From the NCBI GenBank assembly GCA_035041965.1, contig JAPYMA010001383.1, positions 31,312-95,311 on the forward strand: 64,000 nucleotides of DNA, given 5' to 3'. The translations under genes were made by a program, and so were the position numbers. The notes beneath the pieces are model-generated. The model saw only the letters and a list, made by a program, of their open reading frames with translations. It was not told where the DNA came from and searched no databases. Source of the DNA: Anisakis pegreffii. Lineage: Eukaryota; Nematoda; Chromadorea; Rhabditida; Anisakidae. Shown piece by piece: positions 63,072-64,000 of this stretch. Numbering within the stretch: position 1 is the first letter of the stretch; each line of letters opens with the position of its first letter.

Positions 63072-64000
63072 CTGGAACAGTATTAAATGATTAATTCATA
63101 GTTTTCCTCAAGTTCAATTCAATGCAATCCGAGCGATCAACCTAACAAGCGATATGATGCTAAAAACAAGAAAAATTGGAAGATTATGTGATCTCAAAAT
63201 ATCTACGGCGCAATTCTGAATTGCACGAGAAAATATATGTGCGAACTAAAAACGTGAATAACATATACAAAAATATATTACGCACCACAACTGCACCGCA
63301 CAGAACATTTGCGAACGAAATAAATGAATACTGAATGAATAGGGCAATCAATCATAGCGATATGATCTGTGGTGATCAATTGGTATGGTACCATTAACAG
63401 ATCATAGAATGCACATTATGATCACAACGAAGTGATCAACAAAGCATGCACATATTATTGTGTCATATCATTAGCGAGTGAATTCCAACATCAGTGCAAA
63501 AAAAAGATATTTCACCGAGATCATTCTCTGGGATCTTGGAAGCTTTTCCATTCCGGATGAAATCCGGAGGCATTGAAACTCTTTAGTAGCAATCAAATAA
63601 AATGCATCTAAACAATCACAGAATCATTGTAAGTGAATTGAAAGTGATTTAAGCCATCTTGGTGGCTAAAAATCGATGGAGAGGTGGGGTGTTTGTTTTC
63701 GTCATCAAGCCGAGAATTATCGAAATAGCATTGCGGAGACTAGTGAGGAAGAAAATAGAATGGGAATATACGAGAGAATAGAGATGCAGAGGTCTCATGA
63801 ATCATGGGTGTCATGCTTCAGATGCGAGCGTGCGTAGGTGTACGCGTGCGTGTTTGAAGCATTGTAAGCATGTAACGTCGTTTGACGTTTTTAACACAGT
63901 GCATGCAGAAGGCCATTGCAAAAGTCCAATGTATTGAGTAAATAACATCATAAAAAGATTTGATCTCTGATCAGCTATTTTACATTGCACTATTGAAACT
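63072..64000. other. Unassigned right end, probably intronic or upstream of the edge gene
   Basis: A Met-initiated minus-strand frame at 63573 (MPPDFIRNGKASKIPENDL) could be an upstream exon, but its donor phase does not match the exon at 63071. The rest is AT-rich with no recognised signal. Confidence 0.4.

Overview
This is a eukaryotic nuclear window that looks like a nematode genome. It is AT-rich, its genes are split into many short exons, acceptors are mostly of the TTTCAG / TTTTAG type, introns range from tens of bases to several kb, and several start codons lie just behind a splice-acceptor-like site, as expected for spliced-leader trans-splicing. The long introns, spacious gene layout and degenerate MITEs suggest a parasitic or clade III-type nematode rather than a compact Caenorhabditis-like genome; this is inference and I cannot name the species. 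I see no bacterial operon, CRISPR array, phage or virus.

Six conserved genes could be assembled exon by exon with every phase closing. On the plus strand: a BRD7/BRD9 bromodomain protein (6439-10855, 641 aa), a PAIP1-like MIF4G translation factor (14279-21762, 498 aa), the 48-kDa oligosaccharyltransferase subunit DDOST/OST48 (24956-27651, 435 aa) and a hexokinase (40934-45004, 500 aa, with a probable second 5' exon at 34135). On the minus strand: a TSPO-family membrane protein (46997-48534, 180 aa) and mitochondrial electron transfer flavoprotein alpha, ETFA (52487-54746, 335 aa). Two partial minus-strand genes touch the window ends (119-742 and 62635-63071). A possible 53-aa membrane micropeptide gene (45542-47364, plus) has its last exon inside a TSPO intron. 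A decayed LINE fragment lies at about 2150-2631.

The genes are housekeeping genes of separate pathways: chromatin remodelling, translation, N-glycosylation in the ER, glycolysis, mitochondrial lipid/porphyrin-type transport and mitochondrial electron transfer. Their order does not suggest a functional cluster. The rest is repeat-rich intergenic DNA: three short hAT-like elements with 7/8 to 9/9 target duplications, a ~65-bp tandem array, ~240-bp and ~145-bp degenerate repeats, a duplicated block at 59.9-61.3 kb whose second copy carries a GC-rich inserted element with 10-bp terminal inverted repeats and a central perfect hairpin, microsatellites and G-quadruplex tracts.

The most notable general observation is that four genes (PAIP1, DDOST, hexokinase, ETFA) each need one GC-AG intron to keep frame and homology, which is a high share of the roughly 45 introns modelled. 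I found no convincing new multi-gene system.
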